Shown here in pieces: positions 36,225 to 50,644 of a stretch of 64,000 nt of DNA (the first letter of the stretch is position 1; each line of letters opens with the position of its first letter). The notes beneath the pieces are model-generated. The model saw only the letters and a list, made by a program, of their open reading frames with translations. It was not told the DNA's origin and ran no database searches. Position numbers and translations under genes: made by a program. The stretch comes from Brachypodium distachyon (taxonomy: Eukaryota; Streptophyta; Magnoliopsida; Poales; Poaceae), in assembly GCF_000005505.3 (NCBI RefSeq), contig NC_016131.3:18125501-18189500 (forward strand), in the 5' to 3' direction.

Positions 36225-37490
36225 TCAAGGCTGAAATCTTGGGAACATTTTCTGGATGAACGAGGCATCCTCCCATGTAGCTTCCTCAGGTGATAGGTTG
36301 TGCCACTTGATAAGCCATTGTACCACTGCAGCGTTGTTGCGAGGAATCATGCGGCGCTGTAGTAAAGCTTCCGGTTCAGTTTTGATCTTACCAGAAGCAG
36401 ACACCAGAGGCAGTAGGGGATTGGGAACTGCATTTGGACCCAAATGTTGCTTGAGTTGGCTCACATGGAACACAGGGTGTATTTGAGCTTGTCCTGGCAA
36501 TAGAAGTTTGTAAGCAACTTCACCAATCTTCTCCAACACTCGAAAGGGCCCATAATATTTGGAAGACAGTTTGAGAGATGAATGCAGACCAAAAGCATTC
36601 TGGCGGTAGGGCTGCATCTTTAAGTAAACCATGTCTCCGAGCCAGTTCAGTGCGCTTCAGATCAGCAAAACGCTTCATGCAGGCTTGAGCATGTTCCAGA
36701 TTCAGTTTCAGCTCCTGCGTGACTCTCTCTTGTTCAGTGAGAGTGATCTTAGCTTCCTCAGATAAGGAACAGGGTAGTGACAGTTTAGCAATCTGAGGAG
36801 GATGATAACCATATACTTGGAAGGGGGACATCTTAATGGATGTGTGGTAAGAAGAGTTATACCACCATTCAGCCGCTGTTAAGAGCTGACACCACTTCTT
36901 GGGTTGTTGGAAGGACATAATGCGCAGATAGTTTTCAAGGCATTGTTTGACTCTTTCTGTTTGTCCATCACTCTGAGGGTGATAAGCTGAGCTCAAGTTC
37001 AATGTGACTTTGAGAGATTTGAAGAGGTCTTGCCAGAAGATACTAGTAAAAATCCTATCTCTGTCAGAAACAATGGCTTGAGGTAATCGATGTAACTTGA
37101 AGATGTTGTCCATGTATGCAGTAGCCACTTGGGGAGCAGTGAATGGATGAGCCAGAGGTAGGAAGTGGGCATATTTAGTCCTTCTATCAACCACAACTAG
37201 AATGACATCTTTCCCATTTGATTTTTGCAATCCTTCTATGAAATCCAGAGAAACTTGAGACCAGGGAGTTTCAGGAATAGGAAGGGGATCTAACAACCCA
37301 GGGTATTGCACATGTTCACCCTTGTTCAATTGGCACACAGGGCAGGTAGAGAGGAACTGTTCCACTTGTTTCTTCATGCTTGGCCAATAGAATAGTTTTT
37401 TAACTCTATGGTAAGTGACTCTTCTGCCAGAGTGACCTCCAAAACTGGATGCATGAAAGGACTGGAGGATTTTGGTTCTCAGATCTTTGT
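36225..37490 (-). pseudogene. integrase plus chromodomain of a Ty3/gypsy polyprotein, truncated
   Basis: The first frame (37490 down to about 36620) carries the integrase. It has an HHCC zinc motif (HASSFGGHSG, then CPVCQLNKG) and a DDE core: D in SLDFIEGL, D in IVSDRDRIF, and E in HPQSDGQTERVKQCLENYLR. A frame change near 36620-36640 separates it from the C-terminal part. That part has a GPY/F motif (KYYGPFRVLEKIGEVAYKL) and a chromodomain-like end (WLIKWHNLSPEEATWEDASF). A chromodomain after integrase defines the chromovirus branch, where it steers integration to marked chromatin. The open frame that runs on into the LTR above 37490 is incidental. N-terminal domains are missing. Confidence 0.88.
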
Positions 37491-37889
37491 CAGCCACGGA
37501 TCGATATCGGAAGGGAAATCGATCTGGAACTGGCAGAATTTGGGGATTTTTGGTAGGGTTTGCTATAGTAAGGGTTCTAAGCAGGATAAAGTGCGAAACA
37601 GAAAAGTAAGACAAATGAATTAGGGTTTTTCTTCTTAGCTTCATTCATCGAGCTCGCGGGTTATATAATCCCGAGTTTCATAGTTTACTGAATTACAGTG
37701 ACGAGAAAGACAGTTTAGTTGCAAGGTAAGAAGATAAACAGTAGTCCGGTGTTCGCGACCGTCGGATCTCCATCGAAGGGCTCAAATAGACCGGTACCCC
37801 TTTAAGTGAAAGCGTCTTCCCGAAACACGTCTTCACCCCTGTTCTCAATAACAGGTGTTCTTCAGAAGGACCAGAAGAGGGTCCTGACA
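37488..37889 (-). repeat. 5' LTR of the chromovirus
   Basis: 402 bp, TGTCAG...CTGACA, pairing with 35805-36200. It contains a short extra TAGGGT duplication relative to the other LTR. Confidence 0.93.
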
Positions 37890-37894
37890 TACAG

Positions 37895-38086
37895 GCAACC
37901 AGGCGTGAGTCCGCTGACCGCCCCCGACGACCACGGTCCCCTAACTGTCCCGGCGGCGCCCCCCAACGCCAAGTCGGCAACCTCCCTGCGCCACCACCTC
38001 GCCGTCGCCTCGCCTCCGTCTGCTATCTGTCGCGGCGGTGTCCCCAGCTCTCGACGCCAGGCTGACCTCGCTCATTCGTCACGAAG
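37895..38086 (+). promoter_or_regulatory. probable 5' UTR exon of the dephospho-CoA kinase gene
   Basis: GC-rich sequence ends at a consensus donor (CGAAG/GTGAGC at 38086/38087). The next acceptor in a good context is TTTCAG directly before the start codon at 39265. A leader intron of ~1.2 kb is inferred from this. The retrotransposon sits immediately upstream, so it either interrupts the leader or separates it from the promoter. Confidence 0.45.
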
Positions 38087-38418
38087 GTGAGCACATCCTA
38101 CTCCTCCTCGGCTCCTCCTCTCTTCCCCTGGATCCCATCTGCTGGGAGATGTTTGTCTGCATTCTGTTACCTGAGGGTTCTTAAAGTCGCAAGAAGAATT
38201 GCCTGCTGTCACTTTAATTGCGTGCTATCACTTTAAGCTTTTCAATACAACGCACTTATTTAATTATTTATGTAATGAGTTATGACCTCATGTGGCTTTG
38301 TACTTCGGGTCATCTGCTGAATGCTGACTTTTGGATCTTGGTTATCGAAGCACTGGAATACTGGATTGATTATTGATGCACTTTTAGGATTTTAAAGATC
38401 GATGTGCTATCACTTCTA

Positions 38419-38531
38419 CTCCCTCCGTCCCATATTCTAAGTGACGAAATATTACATGTATCTAGACTTTTTTTATATAGATACATCTATATTTGGACAA
38501 ATTTGAGTCACTTAATATGAGACAGAGGGAG
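38419..38531. mobile_element. Stowaway-type MITE
   Basis: 113 bp. It starts CTCCCTCCGTCCC and ends with the inverted form GACAGAGGGAG, flanked by TA on both sides. This is the Tc1/mariner-derived Stowaway signature. Confidence 0.88.
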
Positions 38532-39222
38532 TACTTCAGTTTATTTTATTTGTTATGCATAATGTGTGCTATTGGCAATTGCTACGAGCCTGGCTGGCTG
38601 ACTGATGTTACTTGGTAATTTTTAGATGTATGACACGTGAGATAAATTATGCCTGTGTATGAGATGGGGAAAGCAAAGAGGAAAATGAGTAATTTTGGAT
38701 GATATGCATGATGCGAGAGCGAGTTAGTAATTATATTTGAGTTTTAACACTCAGCTCCGCCACCAGCATTATAGCTGTCCTCGTACGTTCTCTGGTCTGT
38801 ACTCTCCTGTGGGCAGGTGCCTCCGTGATGGGCTCATGCCGAGACAACAGAGGAAATATCACTGGTAACAGAGAGTTGACTGATCAGGGAACGGTAGAAA
38901 CTTTGGATGGTATATAAGCGAACCGAATGCAAGTGTTTGGCCAACCCATGACATGTGGTGCATTATGCCTGTTCAGGCAATTCAGGCCATCACTGAGGAG
39001 GATTCTGGTGCAAATGCAGCCACGCGGTGGTTGCACAGGAGTGGCTTTGCAGCCTGCACTCTATGTTTGCTTACAATATCCCTACAGTAAAACAACTGTA
39101 TTGCACCTTGGGCGTACTGGTTCGTGTCTGTTGCGGCTAGGTCAGGAAGAGGAGGCTCTTCAGTCTTCTACTAATAAGATGGGCCAGATGGGCTGGGCCC
39201 ACTTAACGGTTCAACAGACTGA

Positions 39223-42179
<2,957 letters not shown>

Positions 42180-43573
42180 CCTTTACATACTTAAGATTGA
42201 ACCAAGTTAAGAGGTCGAAAACTGCAAACTGCCATTGCAGAGCACTAAACCAGCATGGTTACGGTTCTGTGATGTTTTGTACTCCTACGGTGATTGCCGA
42301 ACTTTTAGTAAGAAAATATATTTTGGAAGTGCTTGCTTGTGTTGTCAATGTGATTCACGGTGTATATGGTGTCTTTGAGTGGCACGCAAGGTCTGCTTCT
42401 ATGTGTTCAGATCGTCAGATGCTTTGCTATTGTTCACGATATTTTGGGTTAGCCGTGTCTGCCGTCACGAACAATCTGAACCTGGGAATCATTGGGTGGT
42501 AGCCACACACATGTGTTGTCTTATGAGTTTTTGGTACTCCGTATATTATTTGGTTATCACTTCGGAATGGGTTACTTGGATAGGACCAAAAGTATCAGGC
42601 CAGCTTGTGCTCCGATTAAGTATCAATACACCAGTGTTTTTCAAGGATATAATTATTCAAAATCACCGCTTGAGGTGCTACCCTGAAGTGATTTTGATTA
42701 CTTGGAAACTGAACGGAGTTTTCGAGCGCGGATTAGTATTAAAGTCGATGTTCCAATGTTTGAATTCAAAAGTTATGTTAGTGTAGTGAGGCATCTTGAA
42801 ATGGTGGTTTTGATTAATATATTCTCAGTTTTTCAGAATTGATGACTTAATTAAGTACGAATCTTTTTACTCCGTAATTTCGACTCTTTCAGTTTGAGAA
42901 TTCGGTTCTCAGATTGTGTCCAACCCTAGGGCTATAGAGATGAAAAATGCTACTTCCACGCAACCGGCGACTGATCGTTGGCTCTCAAGGACGCACCGAA
43001 TTTGTTGGAAGTCCCTTGCCATGCCAATATGACAAAATCTGCTTTGGCTTTCGATTTTTAGGAGAGTTGGCTATCAATTGGGTAGCAAAGTAGGCAGCCT
43101 GAGAGGTCACCGCCAATGAATTGGCTTGAATCGAATCACCAGCCGAAGAGTTCGGACGCTTATAATTGGCGCCGCAGAACAAGCACACCTGGAAGCCACA
43201 GGAGAAAAAAGGGTAAAAGCTCTGGTTGTCTTTACCGATTTATGCCAAAAAAGAACCAGTAGGTTGTGGGCCGGTGGGCCACGCGTCCATCATGGACCCG
43301 ATGAAAGCCCAATCTTACACTGGCCTCCTATGGTCTCGAGCAATGCTGTCCTCGACAGTAAAATGAGAAGAAAAAGAGAAGAAGAACGACAGGCAGTCAA
43401 AAAAAACCGAAGAACGACAGAGAAACGAGCTTGGTAATTCCCACCGGTCAACAAAAAAAGAGGGTAACTCCCTAGTCCTGTGTCAGGTTTGAAAAAGATG
43501 TCTTGCCCAACTAATTGAGCTACTACATCTCCATCGTGCACGGTCGATCCGTAGGATGATGATGGTTCATGAG
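42180..43573. other. 3' flank of the dephospho-CoA kinase gene, no gene seen
   Basis: 3' UTR and intergenic DNA up to the target duplication of the large Mutator-like element. Open frames here have no family resemblance. Confidence 0.5.
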
Positions 43574-43582
43574 CTGGTGCGT

Positions 43583-43690
43583 GGCAATTTCGACAAAACA
43601 GACCTCGTGGGCAATCTATTTCATCAGATGAACTCTGACCGAATCTATTTCACCGGGATAACCCTTTCGTGTAGCGCCCGACAGTAAGGC
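43583..43690 (+). repeat. left terminal inverted repeat of the large element
   Basis: About 100 bp pairs with 58005-58111 in inverted orientation, with scattered mismatches and a small indel region near 43630. It runs directly into the first TAGCGCC palindrome. Confidence 0.85.
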
Positions 43691-43865
43691 GTTACTTAAG
43701 GATATATAGCGCCGAACGGTAGTGCGTTTTACCTGGTGCCACCGTGACAAGTCTGAGCCAGTGTGGACTATCCGGCCCCACTATGATGCACACTTAGCGC
43801 CGAGCAGTAAGGCGCTGAAGATCTATGTGTAGCGCATTCCCGTTAGACGCTACTTAATAGCCGGC
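43670..43865. repeat. TAGCGCC/GGCGCTA palindrome cluster 1 (left subterminal)
   Basis: Four units in ~190 bp: GTAGCGCCCGACAGTAAGGC-GTTAC at 43673, a second at 43709 with GTGCGTT as right arm, one at 43796 ending AAGGCGCTGA, and TAGCGCATTCCCGTTAGACG-CTA at 43831. Each is an imperfect inverted repeat of ~26-28 bp. Confidence 0.8.
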
Positions 43866-44365
43866 TTATAACCTTAGCCCAGCCCGAATGCTAGCTTCGC
43901 CTTCATTCCGCTGTTCCCCACCAACGGCGCAAGAACAGAGTGTGGACGGCGCACATTTCGCCCCCATCCCCCCCCCCCCCCCCCCGAGATCTCACCCTCC
44001 TCGAGAGATATTTCCATCAGAAGGCTAGGTGGGTCGATTTCGCCCCCATCCCCCCCAAGCCAAGTGCAGCAAGGTAGCATCATCCTTTCATTTGCTGGTT
44101 ATTTGTGCTAGCAGGTTGGATTTTGTACCTAGGGTTCTGTTATGTTTCCTTTGTTAGGTTAAGGTTGGATGTTGACATCCCATGCTAGCATAAATGTGGG
44201 GAAAACAAAGATTTGTTGGATGAAACATAGATCTTAGTAACACTTTTAATTTAGGTTAAGGTTGGAGGTGATAACCTAGCTTTATACATAGTTCGAACCA
44301 TTTAGCTGATAGTCTTTTTGTCTAATGGGCGTTGATGATAGTTCTTCATTGTAATATTTTGATAG

Positions 44366-47300
44366 ATGTCAAGAATAGTTCGTGTTCATTACGTGGACAA
44401 AGAGGCTTTTTTGGGAGGCAATGAAAAGCCTGATGTGGAGGAGAGAGACTTGGTTTTCGATAGTAGTCCTTCGTATGGACAGCTATTGGATGTAGTGCGG
44501 ATTGAGTTGGAATGGATGGACCCAAGTGTTGTTGTGGAGTTGGAGGGAAGACTCAATGTTGGGTTCGGATCTCACCTCCGATGGAAGACCATGCACATAT
44601 GTTCGGAGTTACGATGGGCAGCATACAAGGAGACGGTGGCTGCATCACAAGACAAGGCTCTTGAGTTATTTGCTACAAGAAAGGATGAAGGCAGTTTTCA
44701 CAATGCAAGTCCAGTTCTAAGGCAGTCTGAGTCCAAGAAGTAATCCGCCAGACATGAACCTATTTGACGGTAGCGAGCATCCTGAGTTAGTAGGTGGAAG
44801 GAATGTTGATGGCAGTTCGTAAATTGTTAGTCAAGTTCGAATGGAATCTCATGTTGTAACAACCAGTCCTGCTCACACACAACAATGTTGATGAAGCCGT
44901 TGTAGACGTGACGACGGTAATGCGCTTGGACCAAGACCCATATCGTACCGGGATATGAATGAGGATGACTATACCATCCAGTCCGGTATGAGGTTTCGAA
45001 CTCTGTTGGAATACAAGGTATGGATAAAGGAGTACTCTGTTACGTTCATCATCCATACAAGGTGATTCATGCCGACACCAAGCTTCGGTACACGGTTAAA
45101 TGTGTGGAGGAAGGATGTCCATGGGTTGTTCATGCAAGACCATTAAAAGGAGGCCTGAATGGCACATATCTAGTTGTTGTGCAACTCACCTTTGTACGGG
45201 AAAAAACAGAGATGACAAGGATGTCAAAATAGATCACCGCCAACTCACCCCCGAATTCATCGGCTACAACCTTTCCAATTCCATCAAGTCACTACCGACA
45301 ATGTCTATCAAGGAAGTCATAGAACTTGTGGATGCTCTTTTCCATTACAAGGTGAAGTACGGGAAGTCATGGAAGGCCAAGCAAGCCGCTTTCAAGATGT
45401 TGTATGGTGATTGGGAGGAAGCATACAACTGGCTCCCTATGTTGTTGGGAGCGATGGCTCATACCAACCCAGGAATGGTCCATGTGGTAGAGCCTTTTGG
45501 CCAAAGAACTAGAATTTACAATGGTGCAAATGTCCGAGTATTTGGCCGTGCATTCTGGGCTTTCGAGCAATGCATAAGGGGTTTTCAGCACTGCAGGCCG
45601 GTCATCTCCGTGGATGGCACATTCCTGACCGGACAATTCAAGGGAATTCTGTTGGTTGCAATAGCTAATGATGCCAACAGCCGGCTGTTTCCTTTGGCAT
45701 TTGCTTTGGTTTCCGCAGAGAACAACGATAATTGGGCATGGTTCATACGGCTATTGAGAACGAAGGTCATACCTCCACAAAAAGAAGTTTGTGTAATCTC
45801 AGATCGCCACCAAGGCATACTGAATGCGTTGGAGGTTCAGATGCCTGGATTTGCTCCATTGCATCATCGATGGTGCATGAGGCATTTTGTTGCCAACTTT
45901 TACAGGGCTTGTAGGAACTAGGAGTTGTCGGACTATCTGAAGCATTGTTGTCAGGCATATTCTGAGCGTCGTTTTTCAAACTTGATCAATGCATTGCTGA
46001 CTTCACGAGACCTTTCGCCAGGGGGGTTGGAATTTTTGAATAGGCACCTCGCCTCGAGGTCCAAATGGGCACGAGCATTTGACGAAGGGGGCCGACGCTA
46101 CGGTCCAATGACAAGTAACATGGCAGAATGTTTCAACATGGTGCTCCGAGGGGTTCGTGCACTCCCCGTGACGGCTATTGTTCAATACACTTTTGACAAG
46201 ATGAACGAGTATTTTCTCAAATATTCCGAGGAAACAGATAGGCAGATTGCTAGAAAGAACATGTCAAAGAACAAGTACTTGTACCCACCCAAGGTGGATG
46301 CATGGATTACATTTCAGACAAGAAAAGCCGACTCCCAAACCGCTGTATGTTTTGATAACGATGAATGGATCTATCAAGTCAATGAGCCTGGAGGTACGAC
46401 AAGTGATGGTGTGCAACATGGAGGGCGAGCGTTCAAGGTCTCGCTAAGAACATGCGAGTGCTCGTGCATGAGGCCCTCGCTGATTCATCTTGCTTGCTCG
46501 CGCTTGCGCACGGCAGCACGGTTAAGACATGTCGATTATAACCATCCGCTCACCGTGAGGGAGTCAGAGGTCACTATTGAGAAAACTAAGCTGACATGGG
46601 AGGGCAGATTTCACCCATATCTTGACCAATCACGGTGGCCCGAGTATCACGGACTTCAACTATGGCCGGATCTTGAGCTTAAAGTTGTTTCACGTGGAAG
46701 ACGCAAGACAAAGCGTTTTAGGGGTGACATGGATGGCTGGTCTTCTGGAGGTCAACGAGAATGGGGCAACGATATTTTTCATGAGCCTAGTATTTCAGCC
46801 CGATGTGGAAATTGCAACGGCGTGGGACACAATACTAGAGGTTGCAGTACGCAACGTGGTACAAAAAGATCAAAAGGAAATGAGGCAAGGACAAGGCAAG
46901 AAGTACCTATCCATGGATTTGGTGGCCAACAAGGTCCTAGCCAAGGTTGTGGTAGCCGTAGCGGTCGTAGCCATGGAAGTGCTAGCCAACAAGTTCCTAG
47001 CCAAGTAGGTGGCAGCCAACAAGGTAGTACAGTACACGTTGGTACCCAACAAGTTCCTAGCCCCCAAGGTGCTCCCCAACAAGGTCGTCGTAGGCAACAA
47101 AGGGTGACCGTAGGAAGAGGTAACAGACGGGGGAGCCGAGGGAGAGGGAGCCGACGTGGAGGTGGCTTTCATGCTCCAAGGCAACAAACAACTGGTGGAA
47201 TGTTTTCTTACCTAGCTGGCCCTTTTCCGTATGTTCCAAGGTTTCCTTATGTTTTCTTGTTTTACTTATGCAATTTCTGCTTTCGAACTAACCGAGATGT

Positions 47301-47415
47301 TTTGCAGGTATGGCGGCGTTTCAACCTCAGAAGGCAACAGCCAAGTGGGACGAGGAGGACGAGGGGGACAAGGGTGAGGGGTCGTTATGGTGCATGCGGG
47401 CTGCGCAGGCTGTGA
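44366..47415 (+). pseudogene. MURA-type transposase of the large element, broken
   Basis: The product is a Mutator transposase that would bind the TIRs and cut and paste the element. The N-terminal frame begins MSRIVRVHYVDKEAFLGG. A long unframed stretch (about 44743-45000) follows, then a MuDR DNA-binding region (RYTVKCVEEGCPWVVHARPL), a frameshift near 45150, and the catalytic domain. Catalytic acidic residues remain: VDGTFL, VISDRH and MAECFN. An in-frame TAG stands at 45919-45921. A SWIM-like cluster (CECSCMRPSLIHLACSR) has arginine where histidine is usual. A CCHC knuckle follows (CGNCNGVGHNTRGC), then a Gln/Gly/Ser-rich tail with repeated QQ(G/V)PS units and an Arg/Gly end. At least one stop and two frame breaks make it inactive. 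Conserved motifs suggest fairly recent decay. Confidence 0.88.
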
Positions 47416-47659
47416 GAGAGAGGGGAGCAAGGGAAGTTAGGTACTTCTATTTGTGATAAGTGCCGTGTCCGACTGTCGAATTAGTTTTTCTTTAACTGTG
47501 TAAGTATGGATATTTGGGAAATGTGCCGAACTACGACTAATTTGAATCGTTTCTTAAAGTTTTTTGTGTTCTAGTTCTGTTCCAGTACTGTTCCGAGTAG
47601 TGGCAGCCAACATTCCAGTATGGTTTTGGTCCAGAACCCGGTCCAGATTTGACGAGTTT

Positions 47660-48085
47660 CGCGCCTCCAGCTAAGGCGCTACACATATACCTATAGCGCC
47701 TTACGTACTGGCGTTAAACGCACGTGAAGTTTTATCTTCATCTTCCAAAAGCGTTCCAGTAGCGTTCGGAACACAAACCACGACCATAGCGCCTGCCGAG
47801 AAGGCGCTATACTTACTACTTCCGCGTCGGCTGTAATGGCGTCGAACCCACGCTGTATCAATACCCAGAAGCGTTCCAGTAGCGTTCGGAACACATTAGC
47901 GCCTGCGTGAGAGGCGCTAAATTTTAGAATTAAGCACCCTGTCAGTCGGCGTGAAACCCCGTCGAAGTTGGATTTTTTTTCTCCCTCGTCATCTCCAGTA
48001 GCGTTCCAGTAGCCTAATCCGGTACTATAACGCCTAAGTAAGAGGCGCTATCGTAGTAAGTGTAACGCCCACCGACATGGCGCTA
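47660..48085. repeat. palindrome cluster 2 (between transposase and proline-rich ORF)
   Basis: Seven or so units: GCGCC...GGCGCTA at 47665, TAGCGCC...GGCGTTA at 47694, TAGCGCCTGCCGAGAAGGCG-CTA at 47787, TAGCGCCTGCGTGAGAGGCG-CTA at 47896, TAACGCCTAAGTAAGAGGCG-CTA at 48027 and TAACGCCCACCGACATGGCG-CTA at 48063. A ~20-bp GCGTTCCAGTAGCGTTCGGA sequence also repeats at 47749 and 47871. Confidence 0.8.
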
Positions 48086-48282
48086 ACTATGTATCCGGGA
48101 AAAGCCTTTTATTTTCCGGACCAACGGCTACCCCGTCCGTGACCACAAACCCTAAACTGCCTTTATATGAACTCGGCTCCCTTTGTTGGTCCCCATACCC
48201 GTGTCTCCCTCGTGCCGTCACCACTTTGCCCTGCTCCCCAACCCACTGGCACCTCCTCCTCTTGCTGCATGTGACGCCAACG

Positions 48283-48909
48283 ATGGACGACAACAACACT
48301 GCGCCCGTGCCCGTCCCAGCCACGCCTCCGGAGGCTGTGGAGCTCGCGGTCGTTGTGAACCCATCGGCACCGCCTCAAATCGCCGTTGTCAATGCCCCGA
48401 TCCAGCAAGGTGTGCCGGTCATGCAGGCCATGCCCGTCCTCCCTCCGGCCATGGTTGCACCTCACCAAATGTCGCTCCCTATGCCGGATGAGGACACTCT
48501 CTACGTGCTCCTTAACATCAAAGGCACGCATTTGATGTTCAACGCCCCCGTTGGTCGCTCCACTTGCTACGATGGCTGCATCAGCGGGGCTCAACTACAA
48601 CCAAGTTGTAAGTGCTTACAATGCGCATACTGGTCCCCCACTCCGTATTGGTTCGCGGGTAGCCTTCGGTGGCCCGAACCAGGTTCTGCAGATTGGGAAC
48701 GAGGCGTCTAGAGCCATGGTAATGCTTCCGGACGAGCGTCTTGTCGAACGTCATCCGTGTTGCTCTCCTCAGCGACCCCATCGATCCACTCAACGACACT
48801 CTTCATATGGTCAACGATCTCTCTACATAACCCAATGGAAGCGTCATCCTCTTAGCCCTCGGCTTCGCGGCATTCATTTGGCTCAACACTCGCGCGTAGG
48901 CATTGACTA
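48283..48909 (+). pseudogene. proline-rich ORF of unknown function with a C-terminal hydrophobic segment
   Basis: I do not recognise this gene. From MDDNNTAPVPVPATPPEAVE the product is Pro/Ala/Val-rich for ~75 residues, then PDEDTLYVLLNIKGTHLMFN. After about 48545 the likely frame shifts to ASAGLNYNQVVSAYNAHTGP and then IRVALLSDPIDPL. It ends in SVILLALGFAAFIWLNTRA, a plausible membrane anchor, at 48909. Frame changes could mark introns or decay. It lies downstream of the transposase in the same orientation, the position of an accessory gene, and is fenced by palindrome clusters on both sides. An upstream in-frame ATG at 48139 exists but overlaps likely leader sequence. Confidence 0.5.
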
Positions 48910-49204
48910 AGATGCGGTACTAGTTATATAACCACCATATGTATTAGCCATGTGGCTCCACCGACTGTAATAGATGCCATGTAGTAGCTATATTAACTCC
49001 ATCTATGTATTAGGCTTCTACCGTGTTCATGTATTATGTATTGTCGTATTGAATGTAATCGGAACCGCTATCTATTAAGAACTCTAATATTATATGAATG
49101 GTTATGTTGTTTGTATCATCCTTGTTACGATTTCATGTATATTCTTCGTCGAAATGATTATCCAGAATATCAACATGTTCAAAGTGATGCATAATGATCA
49201 CTGA

Positions 49205-49440
49205 GACGTATGATAGCGCCTAACACCTAGGCGCTATTGTTGATAGTTCACGCCTTGTCAGTCGGCACTAAGCTACCGCAGTGAGGATATTGCCCAAATC
49301 ACAGTGAACATTGAGACGTATAATAGCGCCTAACACCGAGGTGCTATCATTGTAAGTACGCGCCTTGTCGGTCGGCGCTATCGTACGGTCTGCTCGTGTT
49401 GTATTAAGCGTAGCGCCCACATGCTAGGCTCTAAGCTTAC
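49205..49440. repeat. palindrome cluster 3
   Basis: TAGCGCCTAACACCTAGGCG-CTA at 49214, ACGCCTTGTCAGTCGGCACT at 49250, TAGCGCCTAACACCGAGGTG-CTA at 49325, CGCGCCTTGTCGGTCGGCGC-TA at 49359 and TAGCGCCCACATGCTAGGCT-CTA at 49413. It lies between the 3' ends of the proline-rich ORF (+) and the coiled-coil gene (-). Confidence 0.82.
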
Positions 49441-49704
49441 TAATTGAGGATGTTGACCACATCACACAGTAAGCATATGCACTACAAAACCACAGTTAGC
49501 AATATTCAATGTTTCATACACATCTTACATGCAATGTGATAGAAACCACAGTATTCATACACTCTTATTATCCTAACATACATTATTAATAGTTCAAGGC
49601 AATAGAATTACGTTCGTACAGAAGTAAACAAATGAAAATTACAGCATATTGAGCCTGATACAACATAGCTATTCTCCTCACTGGTGCAAGAAAGTAGGGG
49701 CCAA

Positions 49705-50275
49705 CTATGCCCTCTTCGCACAGAGAGAGAATAAAACAGCAACTAAAGTGAGTGCCACACTGCAAGAAGCAACTGCAAAATGTCGAACTTCCATATCTTT
49801 CTTCCTCCTTTCGTCCAGCTCGTGTTTGAGCTCTTCCATGTGCATCTTCCCTTCAGCAATTTCCGCTTCAAGAGCAGCCCGCATCTTCATCATGTCGTCA
49901 ACTAATTTGTCATTCTTCCGCTTCTCCTCATTCAGTTTTGCTTCCATAACAACCCTCATCTTTTTCACCAAAACAATTCTCGCATCAAGACCACTTCCTT
50001 CTAGCTGCTGACCTTCTATATCATCTAGCCCATGCTCGAACATTAAACCTTCATCCTGTTTACCCATGTTAAAGTTCACATGTTCAATGCCAATTAATTC
50101 ATATAATTATTTCGATATGAACCGAATCGCTACGGCAATCCATTCATACAAGTTGATGTCTCATAAAAATGGAAGTACTTACCATCTGCAATGATTTCAG
50201 AGGCCCATCCACCGAATCCCTACTCCAGTCCACCATGGGCGAAATCCGTTCTTTTGAGTACCCACTTCGGTTCAT
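49705..50275 (-). CDS. small coiled-coil, tail-anchored protein of the large element
   Basis: Two exons, 50275-50183 and 50055-49705, join in phase (147 residues). The N terminus is MNRSGYSKERISPMVDWSRD. Residues ~60-120 form a strongly charged heptad coiled coil (KKMRVVMEAKLNEEKRKNDK, then ELKHELDERRKKD). The last ~25 residues are hydrophobic (VALTLVAVLFSLC) and end in a short basic tail, as in tail-anchored membrane proteins. The family is not recognised. Donor (ATG/GTAAGTAC) and acceptor (AAACAG/GAT) are good and no stop interrupts, so this is the one unit of the element that still looks intact. It is transcribed divergently from the DUF4283-like gene across cluster 4. Confidence 0.6.
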
Positions 50276-50644
50276 CGGGTTGTTTCGCCTAAATGAGCAC
50301 AAGTGAGGTCCATATTATACGAATCAAAGGGGATGAGGAAGGTGGGGCTTAGAAAGTGACGGATTTACCTGCCTCGTATCACGGCCGTGGGGTCCGGGTT
50401 GGAACCCTAGCTTCGGCGTTGGCAACGGTACGAGAGAAATGAGCAGATCGACGGCAGATCTCGGTGGGCAAATGATTTACCGACCCCTTGGTTCCTTCAG
50501 GACAACGCCGGTGCCATCCTAGGCAAGAGATTTGAGGTTCCTTCTCCGCTTATCACTCTCGGGCTTGGGATGAGAAAAGAAGTTGGGGAAAACGTACTGG
50601 TCTATCGTTATCCGCCTCGGGCACGGAGGCTATAAGGTCCTCAC

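Larger units (their letters stand above)
35805..37889 (-). mobile_element. internally deleted Ty3/gypsy chromovirus
   Basis: Two LTRs (37488-37889 as 5' LTR, 35805-36200 as 3' LTR) begin TGTCAG and end CTGACA. They are flanked by the 5-bp target duplication TACAG at 35800-35804 and 37890-37894. Between them lies only the C-terminal half of pol on the minus strand. Gag, protease, reverse transcriptase, RNase H and the primer-binding site are absent. Integrase sequence abuts the inner end of the 5' LTR. A purine-rich tract (AAGAGGAAGCAC) precedes the 3' LTR. The LTRs differ by several indels and substitutions, so it is not a very recent insertion. It cannot transpose by itself. Confidence 0.93.

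Noticed and set aside
43966..43985. poly-C tract (also ~32446-32461 and ~59560-59585)
   Set aside because: Simple mononucleotide runs, prone to length error, with no evident function.
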